The position numbers and the translations under genes are program-made. Of a DNA stretch of 64,000 bases, positions 11,799 to 23,492 are shown in pieces (position 1 is the first letter of the stretch; every line of letters starts with the position of its first letter). This stretch comes from Dichomitus squalens LYAD-421 SS1 (Eukaryota; Basidiomycota; Agaricomycetes; Polyporales; Polyporaceae). The notes below the pieces were generated by a model. That model was given only the letters and a program-made list of their open reading frames with translations. It was not told where the DNA came from and did no database searches. Location of the stretch: the NCBI RefSeq assembly GCF_000275845.1, contig NW_006766892.1, forward strand, positions 829,065-893,064. The letters are read 5' to 3'.

Positions 11799-12805
11799 CG
11801 CGCGTATGTACAGAGGGAAGAGAACGAGAGCAACAAGGGTCAGGAGTCGGAAGCAGGCGATCGGTGACACAGAGCGAGGGCTTGTTGTAAAGTAGCAGGC
11901 GGCTTGGGAACGTAAGGCGAGTCTTTCTCACGACAACTTTGAGGCGGAGACGAGGAAGTCAGGCAGGAGACGTAAGGGAAGCCGATTGTAAAGGTGGGAG
12001 ACGTCGCCACTGCGCTGGAAGACGTCCAGTGCCGACGGTCTGGATAGCGTTACGAGAGTCGAACGAGATGTCGTACGGTCGCCGGAGTGCATGCACGATG
12101 GGGCCCCTTTGTCTTAAGCAGCTTAGAGAATTGCTCTTTGAGTACGAGTATCAGCGTGGGGCCGCAGGGGGTGGCAAGGACGACGGAGAGGACGAGTTCA
12201 GCTGCCCAGCGCCCGACCCGGCCACCTTTCCCGCCAGGCGCTCTCTCCCAGGCATTCTTCGGATGTGTCACGCCCCGCACACTCGCTGAAGCCATCTCGT
12301 AGTCTTAGCCCATCGCCACCGCATGTCGTCCAGAAACGACCGTAGCTCGTTCAGACAGGTTGCAATGTTGCATTTGAAGTGAATACACTGATCCGGCATC
12401 TATCCCACACGACGAGTGCCGATGAACCGGTATGCCAGTTTGAATGCCTCCGAAGTCTTGGAACGAGGTGAACCGACATCACCCAAATATGCTCTCTCGA
12501 ATTTAATTCGCGTGCGTGGCTGCGTCTGCAAAACAAAATCGACACCGATGATGGGTTCAACCTCCTCCGTCCCCATTAGGGATATGCGTAAACCTATGCG
12601 TCCGCCGCTCGCTGGGTATTGAGTACATGCTACGCGTCTAGCTACACTTCATGATTCCCACGGTAGTCACAGCACGGCAGGGCGCGTGCTCGAAGATAAT
12701 CATCACTCCTCGACTCCTCGGGCTGTCCGGCCTTGGTGACTTGTGTCTTTCTCCTTGCTGCGCTGTCTACCTCGAGTCCTTTTCTTCAGCCCCCTGCTAA
12801 TCGCA
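11799..12805. other. Divergent promoter region between velB and the ArfGAP gene
   Basis: About 1 kb between two genes that point away from each other. It probably contains both promoters and the velB 5' leader. Unrecognised short frames on the minus strand at about 12050-12295 could be an upstream velB exon, but no family resemblance supports that. Confidence 0.4.
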
Positions 12806-14342
12806 ATGGATCAGGCTGTTGCTCGGAGAACGCTGCAAGAGCTCATCAAGCGAGAAGATCTTGACAATAAGAAGTGCATAGATTGCGCCAACCCTAATCC
12901 CCAATGGGCCTCCTTGAGGTGATATCCTACCCGTCCGTGCAGCGACGACGGGTTCCGTGAACTGTTCCTGTAGCTTTGCCGTTTTTCTGTGTCTACAATG
13001 TGCCGGCGTTCACAGAGGCTTTGGGGTCCATGTTAGGTGCGTTACATTATATCTGCACACTAGGTACAACCCTACGAACTACCTCTGTACGCAGTTTCGT
13101 GCGATCAGTCTCAATGGATACCTGGCAAGAAGAGCAGGTGAAGAGAATGCAGGTGAGTCACCCGCATTCATGCATATCATCGCGTGCGGACCGAGCTGCA
13201 CCACAGATAGGCGGCAACGCCCCCTTCCGCGAATTCATGAGATCATACAACCCTCAAACAAGCGGTTGGAAGGAAGGAATCAGCCCCTACGACACCTATC
13301 ACAGCTGGGCTGCTTCACAATACAAAGAGAAGGTGCGTGACCATCACCGACCCCGCGCCCATCCTCGGCACTGAATTTTGACATCTACCATCAGCTCGAC
13401 GCTGCATTAGCAGGTCGAGACTTCTCCCCATCGGCCCCACCAGAAGGTTTTGGTTCACCCAGCAGTCCTACCAGCCCGCCCAACCGGCCATCGTCTGCCC
13501 AAGGGCTCCGCAAGGCGCGCGCATCCGCGCGTTCGAGCACGGGACGATCGCTTCGCAGCGACTCGGCGTCCCCGGCCTCGTTCTCGAACTCGCCCTTGCC
13601 CAGCCCTAGTCCCGGGGGCGCGAGCACGCCCGGCTCGTATGCGGACCAGAAAGGACAGAACGAGGCGTTCTTCGCGACGCTGGGCCAGGCGAACGCATCC
13701 CGACCGGCGGATCTGCCGCCTTCTCAGGGAGGGCGGTACCAAGGATTCGGGAACACACCCACGCCCCCGCCTGGCTCCTCCTCGCATCCGTCGTTCGCAC
13801 TCTCGTCTGCGAACGCGCCGTCGCTTACGGACCTGCAGGAGAACCCCGTCGCGGCGCTGAGTAAGGGCTGGTCGTTGTTGTCAGCGGCCGTCGCGGGCGC
13901 CTCACGGGCGGTCGCGGAGAACGTCATTCAGCCGGGCGTGGAAAAGGTTCTGGACCCGACGTTCCAGGCGACCGTGAAAGGGTACGCGGCCGAGGCTGGA
14001 AAGCGTGCCGGTGAGGTGGGTCGGACTGCGAACCTGTGGACAAAGACGACATTAGGTGTGGACGTGGCAGACTCGGTGCATGGCGTGGTGGGTACCGCGA
14101 GGGACCGCCTGGGAGGCGGGCCTCAGAGTCGGGGATATGGGGCGCTGGGTATGGACCACGAGGAGGAGAGCTCGGCCCTATATCATGATGACGAGGATGA
14201 GTTCTTCGACTCGTTCGACAACACTTCGGCTCAACAAGGCCCAGCGATACCCTCGAAGTCAAACGGTGCACAGGCTTCGACGACCATACACCGCACTGCT
14301 GCTAAGAAGACCGACGACTGGGACGATTGGAAGGACTTCTGA
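12806..14342 (+). CDS. GCS1: ADP-ribosylation factor GTPase-activating protein (ArfGAP1/Gcs1 type)
   Basis: Stimulates GTP hydrolysis on Arf at the Golgi during COPI vesicle traffic. Exons 12806-12918, 12974-13036, 13095-13152, 13207-13332 and 13395-14342 give 435 residues. The catalytic zinc finger is C-x2-C-x16-C-x2-C, reading CIDCANPNPQWASLSFAVFL then CLQC, and it is followed by the arginine finger in GVHRGFGVHVSFVRSVSMDT. The domain ends near residue 120 (GGNAPFREFMRSYN). The middle is Ser/Pro-rich. Around residues 245-330, SLLSAAVAGASRAVAENVIQ and following residues form an amphipathic ALPS-like segment expected to sense curved membranes. The C-terminus DDWDDWKDF has the tryptophan-acid motifs that bind coatomer in ArfGAP1. 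The ATG at 12806 lies 16 residues or so before the zinc-finger region, as in relatives. Confidence 0.93.
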
Positions 14343-14735
14343 GGGCTCGGAGGTGGTTCTTGCATCGGTACGATGCGCGTACGGATGCACACGGTTATTT
14401 ATTACGGGAACTTCTTTGGGGTACTCTACTCTATCTGTCGAGCGTTGGGCTGTCGTGTAGCTGTATACCGATGCAACACGACCCACATTTCGCACTCACT
14501 GTGAGTTGTAGCGGTGCTTGGCGGTGTAGTTGCTGAGCGAGTGCACCGATCGGGGTGTACAAACGCCCATATCGGCAATATGCGCACCGCCACACCGCCA
14601 CGGGGTCTCGTCGACTGCCGCGGACCTCGTCCGTCAGCGGGCGTCTGCAGCCTCCTTCGTACTTCGATGAGCCCCTACATAAGGCCTCGAGCAACGCACT
14701 ACCACAGCAAACTTGCTGACACCTCATCTCTTGGC
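14343..14735. other. Intergenic region between ArfGAP and F-box genes
   Basis: About 390 bases between two genes in the same orientation. It should contain the ArfGAP 3' end and the F-box promoter. Nothing else was recognised. Confidence 0.4.
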
Positions 14736-16311
14736 ATGTCTACCTTCGAATCACTACCAGTCGAGTTAGTCGCAGATATCCTTGGGGAGCTTGACATAGC
14801 GACCTTGATCACCGTCTCATCCCTTTCTCGCCGCCTGCGCGCTATAGCGTCCGATTCTTCTTTGAACCCATGGCGCCGGCCCATCCTGCGCACTATGTGC
14901 AATTCAAACGGAGATGGAGAGTACGAGCCAAAACTGAGGCACCTGAGCGTCAGGCATACTGTGCCGCGGCAAAACTGGGTTGAAATCCTGACCTTGGGCA
15001 AGGCGGAGTACATCCTCTATGAGATGACCCTTCCGAACCTCAAGGAGACGGAATGGGAAGAGTGCTTCCGAAGGCGTTTCCTGCCCGGATGGATCAAGTG
15101 GAAGACTTCGACGTGGAAGGCCGCGTACTTGAAGTGCGTGATCTTTGGCGTCCGTTCGTCACGAGGCTACTGAACATGCGCCCTTCTTATCGTTCTATCT
15201 TTCCATCGCAGGATCCTGCACCGAGTCTGGCACCGAAGCCACTCGTCGTGCACTGCTGACGAGGCTTGGACAAAGTGAGTTGCCTCCTCTCTTGAAAAGA
15301 TAATGATCTACTTTGATTGCTGAACAAGACCTTCCCCTATTTAGATATATTCTGCTCAACCGTAATGGGTCTGCAAACCTTCTGGACGCTTCTTCTCGCA
15401 ACCATAGTCCGATGAATACCTTCCACGAAATCAAGTCAGTACCCGAGCACATGCACGGCGTCATCTAACATTCTGTTTTGACATACCTGGATGAATTAGG
15501 CTGCAAAACAATGTCGCACATTTGCCCACGCACGTTCGAGTATGTATCCGTTCATTGTTCCCCGCAGCTCTCGCCGGACGATAGGATCTGACTGATTCGC
15601 GGCTTCGACCCCTATCCCTATCAGCTGGTCGTAGAGTTCAGGGACGTGCGAATCATTGCCCTCGGTGTCCTGAGCAAGCCGCGTTCGTACTTCTCGATCA
15701 ATCAGAACGCGCGACTGCTTCTTCATCCTCCGGGCATGACCAAGGGAGACGACGAGGTTGCATCGGCGCAAGCGGGACACGTCTCCGAAGGGAGCGATGA
15801 GTCCTTCCCACCAGTCCTGGAGACTCCCCTTCCTATCAGGGTCGCACATCGTATGGGCCTGGCTCTTGCTGGTACACGTCGGATTGTTGACATGGGCGCT
15901 CTTGTGCAGCGATCAATGTGAAGGACGTCTACCGTCCGTTGACGCATCCCCTGCCTTCCCCTTGCCATGCGAACTATCCCTTCTACACCTTCGGTGGAGA
16001 GGATAAGCGATGGCTCGGAAATGAAGAAATGGAGGAAGGAGGTCGCCAGTGGATCGGGCCCATGATGTAAGAGTACGGCACCTGTGGCGTGTAGCAAGTA
16101 TGACTGATCCATCTCCTGAAGGCTTACCGCGCAGTTGATCAATCTACAGACGAAGCAGCATCTCGAAGATGGGCCTCCTCTTCAGGATCTTGATCTCGTC
16201 GTCGGCCCTGGGAGAACGCAGTTCTCGTCTTTGTCATGGGCAGACTTGACAGCAATCGCTCCTTGGCTCGAACTGACGGCCAAGATCAATGGGCAGGGCC
16301 TTGGTCACTGA
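14736..16311 (+). CDS. F-box protein
   Basis: Likely substrate adaptor of an SCF ubiquitin ligase. Exons 14736-15133, 15212-15274, 15345-15434, 15500-15539, 15625-15871, 15910-16066 and 16122-16311 give 394 residues with consistent phases. The F-box is at residues 4-45, beginning FESLPVELVADILGELDIAT. It is followed by blocks I recognise from a family common in mushrooms: TVPRQNWVEILTLGKAEYIL, LPNLKETEWEECFRRRFLPG, then EFRDVRIIALGVLSKPRSYF and LEDGPPLQDLDLVVGPGRTQ at the end. These probably fold as the substrate-binding part. The fifth intron is short (38 bases) and is the least certain border; the region around it (about residues 200-245) is Ser/Glu-rich and poorly conserved. Target unknown. 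Confidence 0.8.
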
Positions 16312-18637
16312 AATGATCGGACTCGCATTCCTATCCCAACCCTTCTAGGGGTTATCGGGCGTCATTGTCCCTGCGTGTGTATGAGTATGTACGATGTGTC
16401 GTCACGCTTGCTTGTTGTCGGGTCGGATTTTGTAGCATGATGTTGACGGTTTCGAAGGACTGGCTGTCAGAATTCGCACCCTGTAACAATCCTGTCTCCA
16501 ATCTGGTAACGAGAGCTTCTCCAAAATCCGGACTGCTTCCGTCCGTACCCGGTGTGTACTATGTTCCGTCCCTTGTTCCCTATATATCTCTGTTTGAACT
16601 ATGCGTCCACCTTATCCAGGGATATCGAACCACCTATCCGCTTCCAGAGGCCGACTTGACTCCGACATCCTTCAAACCCCGTCAGGTGTAACTTCTTCCC
16701 TTCCTTACACGCGGGAGCAGAATCCTCCGCGACGTGTGTGCGAAGTCGAAGCCCTTTGGGCGGGGGGCACGCACCCCTGTCCCTGAGCGAGCACCGCACT
16801 CCCTCGATCCACGACGTCGCGCTCTGTTCCCGTCTGACGTCTCCCGCCGGCTGCGACGATAGAACAGGCAAGTCCTCCTGCTTGCCACGGCTGTGGGAGC
16901 CCTCTCACATCCCGGGGAACGCGGCGCACAGAGACGCCAGCGACTCACGTCCGTTGTTCCTTGTTTGCGTCTTCTCCTTGGAGGACATTGAGTTGAGGCC
17001 GAGGTAAGGAACGAAGACTGAATACTCGGATGTGTCGGTGGCTGTAGGAATTGTGCGCCTTGGGTGGGTAGCCGCGCGTCGGTGTTTGGGTTGCCAGAGA
17101 CAGCCTCGGAGTGTCGGCGGTGCGTGTGATATGCGGATTCCTCATATCCATACGACCTAATGACTAAGAGACGCTATAGAAGGTTCCATTCGACGCGACC
17201 GCTGTGGCGGCATGCGGAGGGATTCGCTCCAGCGGCCCGCATCCGCGGGGCGATCATACCGAGGTGGTTGGAGGGCAGTGTCTGGTCGAACGCGCAGTGG
17301 AGAAGCATAGTCGGGGGTCCTAAGTGATCGAAATAGGTGGGTCAGGTCGAAGATGTGGCACCCAGTTGCCGCAGTTGAGAGCAAAGTTCCGGGGGCGGGA
17401 GATGGGCGCCAAACCTTCTCCCCACTCAAGGGTGTTCTCGCCGTCCCCCCGCACCGCACCGCCGCTGCTCTTCTTCCGGGGTGCACCCCCGGTATACCGA
17501 GGCGGGTCCGTCGGAGGCAAGGAAGGTGGCGATGCCGGAGCTCATGTCGACGCCGAGACGAGATTTTCGTCGTATAGCCCCTGTATCGCGCGGTCGTTAA
17601 GTCGTACAGTATTGTGTTGCACGTTACATCCGAAGGCTTGTTGACGGAGCACAATAGAAAGTCGGTAAGCTGAGGGATAATGGTATAGTGCTCTCCCATG
17701 TGAGCGTCTATTGGGTTTCACTGGTCTTGTTAGGACTCGCGCCGATGGTTCCGAAGCGGCAGGACAACCACTGTCACGTCCATCGCCTTGCAGCGGAGCC
17801 TGGCTAGGAGTCCTTGGAAAGCCCAATTACCCTGTTGACCGCTACCTTGCAAGTTCTATCGTTCGTGCCGTTTCTGGAAAGAGGGACTGATATTCATGTA
17901 AAGTCATTGGTAAAGGCGGGCCACCGCAGAGTCTAGCCGAGGTCTGTGCCATGCGTTGATTGTCCTATCGGGGAACACCATCACTGTCCGATTGTAGGGC
18001 CACCCTACGCTACCACGAGGCTACGGCCCAGAGGCGTTAATTGTCTCCCGGTGCCCGCGAAGGTCAGTCGCATCACTGTATGCACGATGAACGAGTCGTC
18101 ATGTAAGTGCGGCGTATGTTACCGAGGGCCACTTGAGGGCCACCCGTTTATGTATCCTCCCATCCCTTTGATATCTAATTGTTACCTTACAGGACTTCTA
18201 GTCGAACATCTTGATGTCTAGACCAGAGGCCGTATTCTACGGGTCGGCCCCACAATCGCTGACATGGCCATGGTACGGAGAGGCCAATGTCATGCGCCGA
18301 GAACCTGAGACATGGAGATCGACTCTCCGCCGATCTGTGCCTTGTACGGCTCGGCACTCAAAGACTCTCCGCTTTGCGCCATGTATAAAGCATTGGCGAA
18401 GTGCTGCGCCCCGCCTCCATTTCTGCCCCAACAAAGGCTTGCTTTGGGCCACTGGCTGTGCCTCGACCCTTTTTCCTCCCGGCCTATTTAAACCCTCATC
18501 GGCCACGCCGGTCGTGGCTCTTGACGTTCCTCCTTCTGCCACGGTCCATACGACTCTACGACTGGTCTCTGTCACGACACACAAACGACCACCCCGCGAC
18601 GCTCAGTTCGACGCTTTACATTTACGACTAAACACAC
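16312..18637. other. Gene-poor 2.3-kb region upstream of the zinc-finger gene
   Basis: No recognisable coding sequence on either strand. Frames up to 180 codons occur on the minus strand around 17157-17699, but they lack family resemblance and contain irregular composition. The right end includes a TATTTAAA element at 18485-18492. The length may reflect a large regulatory region for the zinc-finger gene, or decayed sequence. Confidence 0.4.
18485..18492 (+). promoter_or_regulatory. TATA-like box of the C2H2 gene
   Basis: TATTTAAA occurs about 150 bases before the ATG at 18638. It is followed by a pyrimidine-rich leader, which is typical around fungal transcription starts. Confidence 0.4.
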
Positions 18638-20333
18638 ATGGAGCAATCGCACGACGCATTTCAGCCGCCGACGGGCTGGTCCGAACGCGAACCGGGAGCA
18701 CAGACAGAACCCGCGGGGGTTAGGGTGATGATAGTGAAGGAGAGAGTTTCCAAGGGACCCGTGAGTCTCACCTAGGATAGCGGTGTCAACTGGTCGTAAC
18801 CACATCTTCTCGCAGGCGAAGCCCAAGATCCATAGATGTGAGATATGTCTGAGTGTCGGAAACGACACTGCGTTCAGCCGTAAACCAGACTTGACCCGTC
18901 ACGTAGTTGTCGTGCATAACAAGAAGAAGTGAGTAGCTATCAACCACCGAGCGTGTCCCTCTGCTGAACCGCCTTCCCGTAGGCCTTACCCTTGTACCTG
19001 GAAAGGCTGTGGCACGTGGTTCTCCAGCACATCGGCGCTGAAGAATCACCGGAGTGTACAGTGAGCATTTATGCTAACCCCCGTCCTCAACAGCTGCGCT
19101 CACGCAAAGTATAGCACACACGAGAAGTTGTGGAAGTGCCCGATATGTTCCTTGAGATTCAGCGAGCAGTCCTCCTGCGGCCGTCACCAGAAGGAAAAGC
19201 ACCGTGGCTTAACACACTTTTGCCCCTTCTGCGACAAGACGTACGAGAAGCTAAGCGCTCAGGAGTGATACATGTACTGACAATGGATTGCTGTAGGGTC
19301 ATACGCACCAACGACTTCGCTAGGCACTTACAATCCTGCCACAATGTCAAGAAGAGCGCGGAGGAAAGGAGTATGTATAAGCTGCACCATTCTACCCCTC
19401 TGGAAATTATGGCGACAATGCCCCAGTTCACCCTCCCCGGTATGAATGGACTGGAGATGAGGCGCAAGGTGCTCGACGCCCAGGAATCGGCCCCCCCTAG
19501 GACGCGCGTGAAGCACGCCGTTGATGTCTCTATCCAGGAGTCAGAACGTAAGTGACTACCCAGTTTCCACTGTCTGAATCATTGTTGACTTCGCGTTGCA
19601 CAGTCATCTCCCTCTCTCCGGGCCCCCCGATCATGAGTGGTTACGAGACGACGCCGTCTTCCACTACGGGCTTCAGCGTCAGCCCTTCTCCATCTTATAC
19701 GGACATTAGCGATGACGGCTATGCGTCCCAGAGTGGCTACAATAACGGTACGTTGCTTAAGTTGTTCATATGGTTGAGCCAGCTGATCAATGTCGCCCCA
19801 AGCACTTGAAATCGACTTTGGTTCTGGTGGGCAAATGCTGTATGCCAACATGCAACCTATCAGCCGGACATCGTCTACCACGAGCCTGTTGAGCGATGGT
19901 CGCCTACAAGTTCCCAGCCGTGCAAGCTCTGCCTCTAGCTTTTCCACTGGGGGGTATGCGTATGGGTTCACCGCGTCACTTGCACCGTCAGAGGAAATGT
20001 GTAAGTGCTAGTCCCTTTCACCGGCGCGAAATATGCTGATGTGTGATTCGTCTAGCATTCGTCTTTACACCCGACACGCAAGTAACCGGTGGATCGTCGT
20101 CCTATGCCCGTGCCGCTGGTGGTCAGATGCACTACGATGTACAGACTACCAACGGGTCTTACGTCTACAATCCTCAGGCTGCGTTCGGGGTCGGCGGGGT
20201 TTCTACTCAGAACCAGACCAGGTACTACTACATTGCGCGCCAACCCGAGGAAGTCACCAGCATATCGCACACGCGCCGCGGCATGGCGCATCTCTCCGCG
20301 CAGCAGTGGGGCTCGCAAGGATCCCTGAACTAG
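18638..20333 (+). CDS. C2H2 zinc-finger protein with four fingers
   Basis: Putative DNA-binding transcription factor of 443 residues. Exons: 18638-18760, 18816-18928, 18983-19060, 19094-19240, 19297-19547, 19604-19747, 19803-20000, 20056-20333. Finger 1 is CEICLSVGNDTAFSRKPDLT then RHVVVVH; finger 2 CTWKGCGTWFSSTSALKNH; finger 3 CPICSLRFSEQSSCGRHQKE; finger 4 CPFCDKTVIRTNDFARHLQS, then CH. Finger 4 is only completed when the intron 19241-19296 is removed, which supports that splice. The short 33-base intron between exons 3 and 4 (19061-19093) is unusual but keeps frame and joins fingers 2 and 3. The second half is Ser/Thr/Tyr-rich and probably disordered, with segments such as TGFSVSPSPSYTDISDDGYA that could be an activation region. 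I do not recognise a specific orthologue. Confidence 0.82.
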
Positions 20334-20868
20334 GGATCCTCGGACTGCTCCATTTGTATCTCTTATTCTTATTCAGGTTGTACGGTTATACTTCGGATTC
20401 GCGCGATTGATCTCGCACTTCTGTTGTGTTGTGTTAGCCATAGGTAGTACTAATAGCTCGCCACTCTGTATCGTTGTTCAACCGCTGTATTTCTATCCTG
20501 TTCTTCGCAATGTATACGTTGGTGTTTTCGACGCCACGCTGGCCACTAGTATCCGATTTGAGTTCTGGACATGGACTCCCTGCAGTACTAGTGATCTTGG
20601 AAGGTTAGACGACGAGCGGAGGCGGGGAGTCGTTTGGCGCGGATGGAAGCACGTGCAGGCCAAACAAGGGACAACACGGTATTGTGGCTGATCGGGGACT
20701 TGTTTGGGTCAAGCCTGTGTCCTTTGCCTGCACTCGTCTCTGCGCTCGTTTGTCTTGCCTTCCCTCCCCCTCGTTCCCGCTTCCAAAACGCTCTGTCTCA
20801 GTGCGCGACATCTGCCTTGTTCTCGAGCTTGGCTTGCCGCTAAGCCTCTTGTCGCTCTCCGTTTCAAA
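20334..20868. other. Intergenic region between C2H2 and ubiquitin protease genes
   Basis: About 535 bases with no gene recognised. A pyrimidine-rich stretch at about 20740-20790 precedes the ubiquitin protease start and is consistent with a fungal core promoter. Confidence 0.4.
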
Positions 20869-23156
20869 ATGCTAGCTTCTCCACTTCTCCCTTCTCCTCG
20901 GTTCGCGGAGGAATCCTCTTACCGGCCGGCAAAGGATCTGGACGCGTTCAACAAGCTCCTGCCACCACCTATTGAATTCGTCGAAGGATCTTCGTCTGGC
21001 GTGCTTGCGGTTGGAGAGGGCAAATACCAGCCCATTAACGAGAGTCCGAAAAAGACGGTGGCAGATGTAAGTGTGACCTTCTTGACGCGTCATACCACCC
21101 TTCACGCGTTTGTATAGTCCCATGAGTTCAAGAAGGTCCAGCAAACTGCTTCTACGAAGGCTACAAAACCCACGTCGGAATCTCCCAACCACCATAAATT
21201 CATTTACACCGGTCCGATCGAGACAAGCTGGCCGAATGTCAGCAAACCCGTTGGATGTGGTCTCGGTAACACAGGGAACACTTGTTTTCTCAACAGTGCT
21301 CTGCAATGTTTGCTGCACACTCCTCCGCTTTTGCACATCCTGTCGAAGCACCCAGAATCTTGTGGGTAGCACCGGTAGCCACCCTCGCTGTCCAGTCCTC
21401 ATCTCATGTGTCGTCATAGGCCACAGCCCAAAATCGAATAACGCGTCTTGTATGATATGCGTATTACGCCAAGTCATGCAGGATGTGTTCACCAAGCCAC
21501 ACTCAACCATACCATACCCCGTCATTACAAAATTGCATGGTATGTCGCATGCTCTCCAACGACGGGCTATCCTCAAGTCTATGTACAGTCATTGCGAAGC
21601 ACATGCGGAGGGGCAGGCAAGAAGACTCGCACGAGTTCCTTCGGTATTTCGTGGACGCGCTGCAACGATCTGCTCTTGCTGGGGCTCCACCGTGAGTATA
21701 ACCTTGTCCACAGCCCTCGAGGCGCGCTGAACATCGCCACAGGAAAGTCGATCCGAAGTTGGCGGAGAAGACCTGGGTGTACAAGATCTTCGGTGGCCTC
21801 CTGCGCTCCAGAGTGTCGTGTCTGTCTTGTGGCTACAACAGCGACACTTTCGATCGCATGCTAGACCTCAGCGTTGACATCGCTGGTGTAGCGTCACTGC
21901 GAGATGCACTTCGTAAATTCGTCGCGGTGGACCACTTGCGCGGTGCGGACAAGTATAAATGCGAGAAGTATGTGTTGATGCGCTCTGAGGAGAGATGGTT
22001 TGTTGACGAGTGTGCTGGCTTCATCAGGTGCAAGAAGCCGGTTAACGCGGACAAGCAGTTCACGATACATGAGGCGCCTGCCGTACTCACTGTCCATTTG
22101 AAACGATTCTCTCCTATGGGGCGCAAAATCGCGATCCCAATCCGGTACGACGAGCGTCTTTCTCTGGAGCCATTCATGAGCGAGGGGTCGTTTGGGCCCA
22201 ACTACACGCTTTACGGCGTCATCTCGCATGCAGGTAATGGTCCAAATTCGGGACACTACTACGCGCACGTCAAGGGCGCGAATGGCAGGTGGCACGAGAT
22301 GAACGACGATTACGTCGCGCCACTGAGCGGCGTCCCCACTAGCCTGAAGAACGCATACATCCTGTTCTACATCCTCGAGAAGGGTCAGGCTCTCGAGGCC
22401 GCACTTGCCCCACGCGCCGTTACTCCTTCACGGCCAACCCCTCCAACGTCGAAGATTGCAGGAATGAAAAAGCGCAAGGTCCCAGATAGCGAGACTGAGG
22501 ACGGACGGTCGTCTTCGGCGAAGACGCCGAAGTTTATCGGCCCGCTACTCCCTTCCGAGCAAACGGCTTCTCCCATGAAGGATGCGGGGAAAGCTGACCC
22601 TCAGGCGGAGACGCTCAAGAAGAAGATTGCTGCGGCTCAGTGCCAGAGCGGGAAGGGTGCACTCCAGAGCTTGGCGGCGTACGGCGACGAGGACGAGGAC
22701 GATGACGTCGGCGAGAAGGTTTCTCAGGAGGACGACTCCGCTGAGTCTCCTACTGCTAAGGCTCCGTCAGCCCCTCCCGCTTCGATCACTGCCACCGCTC
22801 CAGTTCAACCTCGTACTGAACCCGCTGAGTCCCCCACCTCCCCCGCCGCTGGTGGCATTCCACCAGATTCCTTCTATGGTACCTCCACGCCAAAGACCAC
22901 CGACAGGAAGCGGAAGACGCCCGACGGGGAAGAGGATGATGCATCATACAAGGCGTGGGCCCGGACGCCCATCACGCCTTCCTCGTCGCACAAGGGGCGG
23001 CGTCACTCTTCAACACCCCGCATTTCCGCTACCAATCCTTACACCCAGCTGAAGGGTGGCAATAACCTTCACGCGACTCGTGGCTCCCAGTTGTCATCTC
23101 CCGGCCCTGATCGCCGCAAACCCCGGCACGGGCCCAAGCAGCGGCTGATCATGTAG
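20869..23156 (+). CDS. Ubiquitin C-terminal hydrolase, USP36/USP42 type
   Basis: Cysteine protease that removes ubiquitin from proteins; relatives USP36/USP42 act in nucleolus and nucleus. Exons 20869-21066, 21118-21361, 21420-21539, 21589-21691, 21743-21967 and 22028-23156 give 672 residues. The Cys box is [20 protein letters not shown], with the nucleophile near residue 122. The [15 protein letters not shown] motif follows. Zinc-binding pairs are CLSC and CEKC, the second one formed only after splicing out 21968-22027. The His box reads [17 protein letters not shown] (near residue 372) with the Asp/Asn partner in [10 protein letters not shown]. The C-terminal 250 residues are Ser/Pro-rich with basic KKRK and DRKRKTP patches and an acidic DEDEDDD run, like the disordered nuclear tail of USP36. 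All catalytic positions look intact. Confidence 0.92.
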
Positions 23157-23492
23157 AGATATAGACGTGACGGACTCCCCTGTTGTGTTTTCGCTCTCGA
23201 TTCCGATTTCTTGCTGTATTGCACTCCCATTGACCACTGCACCATCCTACATATATCACCCACGTGTACGCTGACCCATACCCTGTCTGCCCTCACGTTC
23301 CCTTATCCCCATCCCCTGCACTCTGGTGTAGTAGATACAGACTTGTTGCACTGCATACAACAACACCCACCCATGCTTCCCTCAATCGACCTGTAGGTAC
23401 AGAAAGATGAGAGTCAGGTGTCGGACGTTCGAGCCACCATTCACATCGAATACTCATGAATTATGATCAATATGTACCATACACCCGTGCTA
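23157..23492. other. Convergent 3' region between USP and PP2C genes
   Basis: About 336 bases between two facing stop codons. It is C/T-rich with no further gene. The two transcripts may overlap here. Confidence 0.5.

Noticed and set aside
12050..12295. Possible first exon of velB or a small gene
   Set aside because: No recognisable motif, and no splice junction could be supported to the velvet-coding exons.
17157..17699. 180-codon minus-strand frame in the 16.3-18.6 kb region
   Set aside because: Arg/Pro-rich with no pattern, no splice support, and similar overlapping frames on the opposite strand; typical of GC-rich non-coding sequence.
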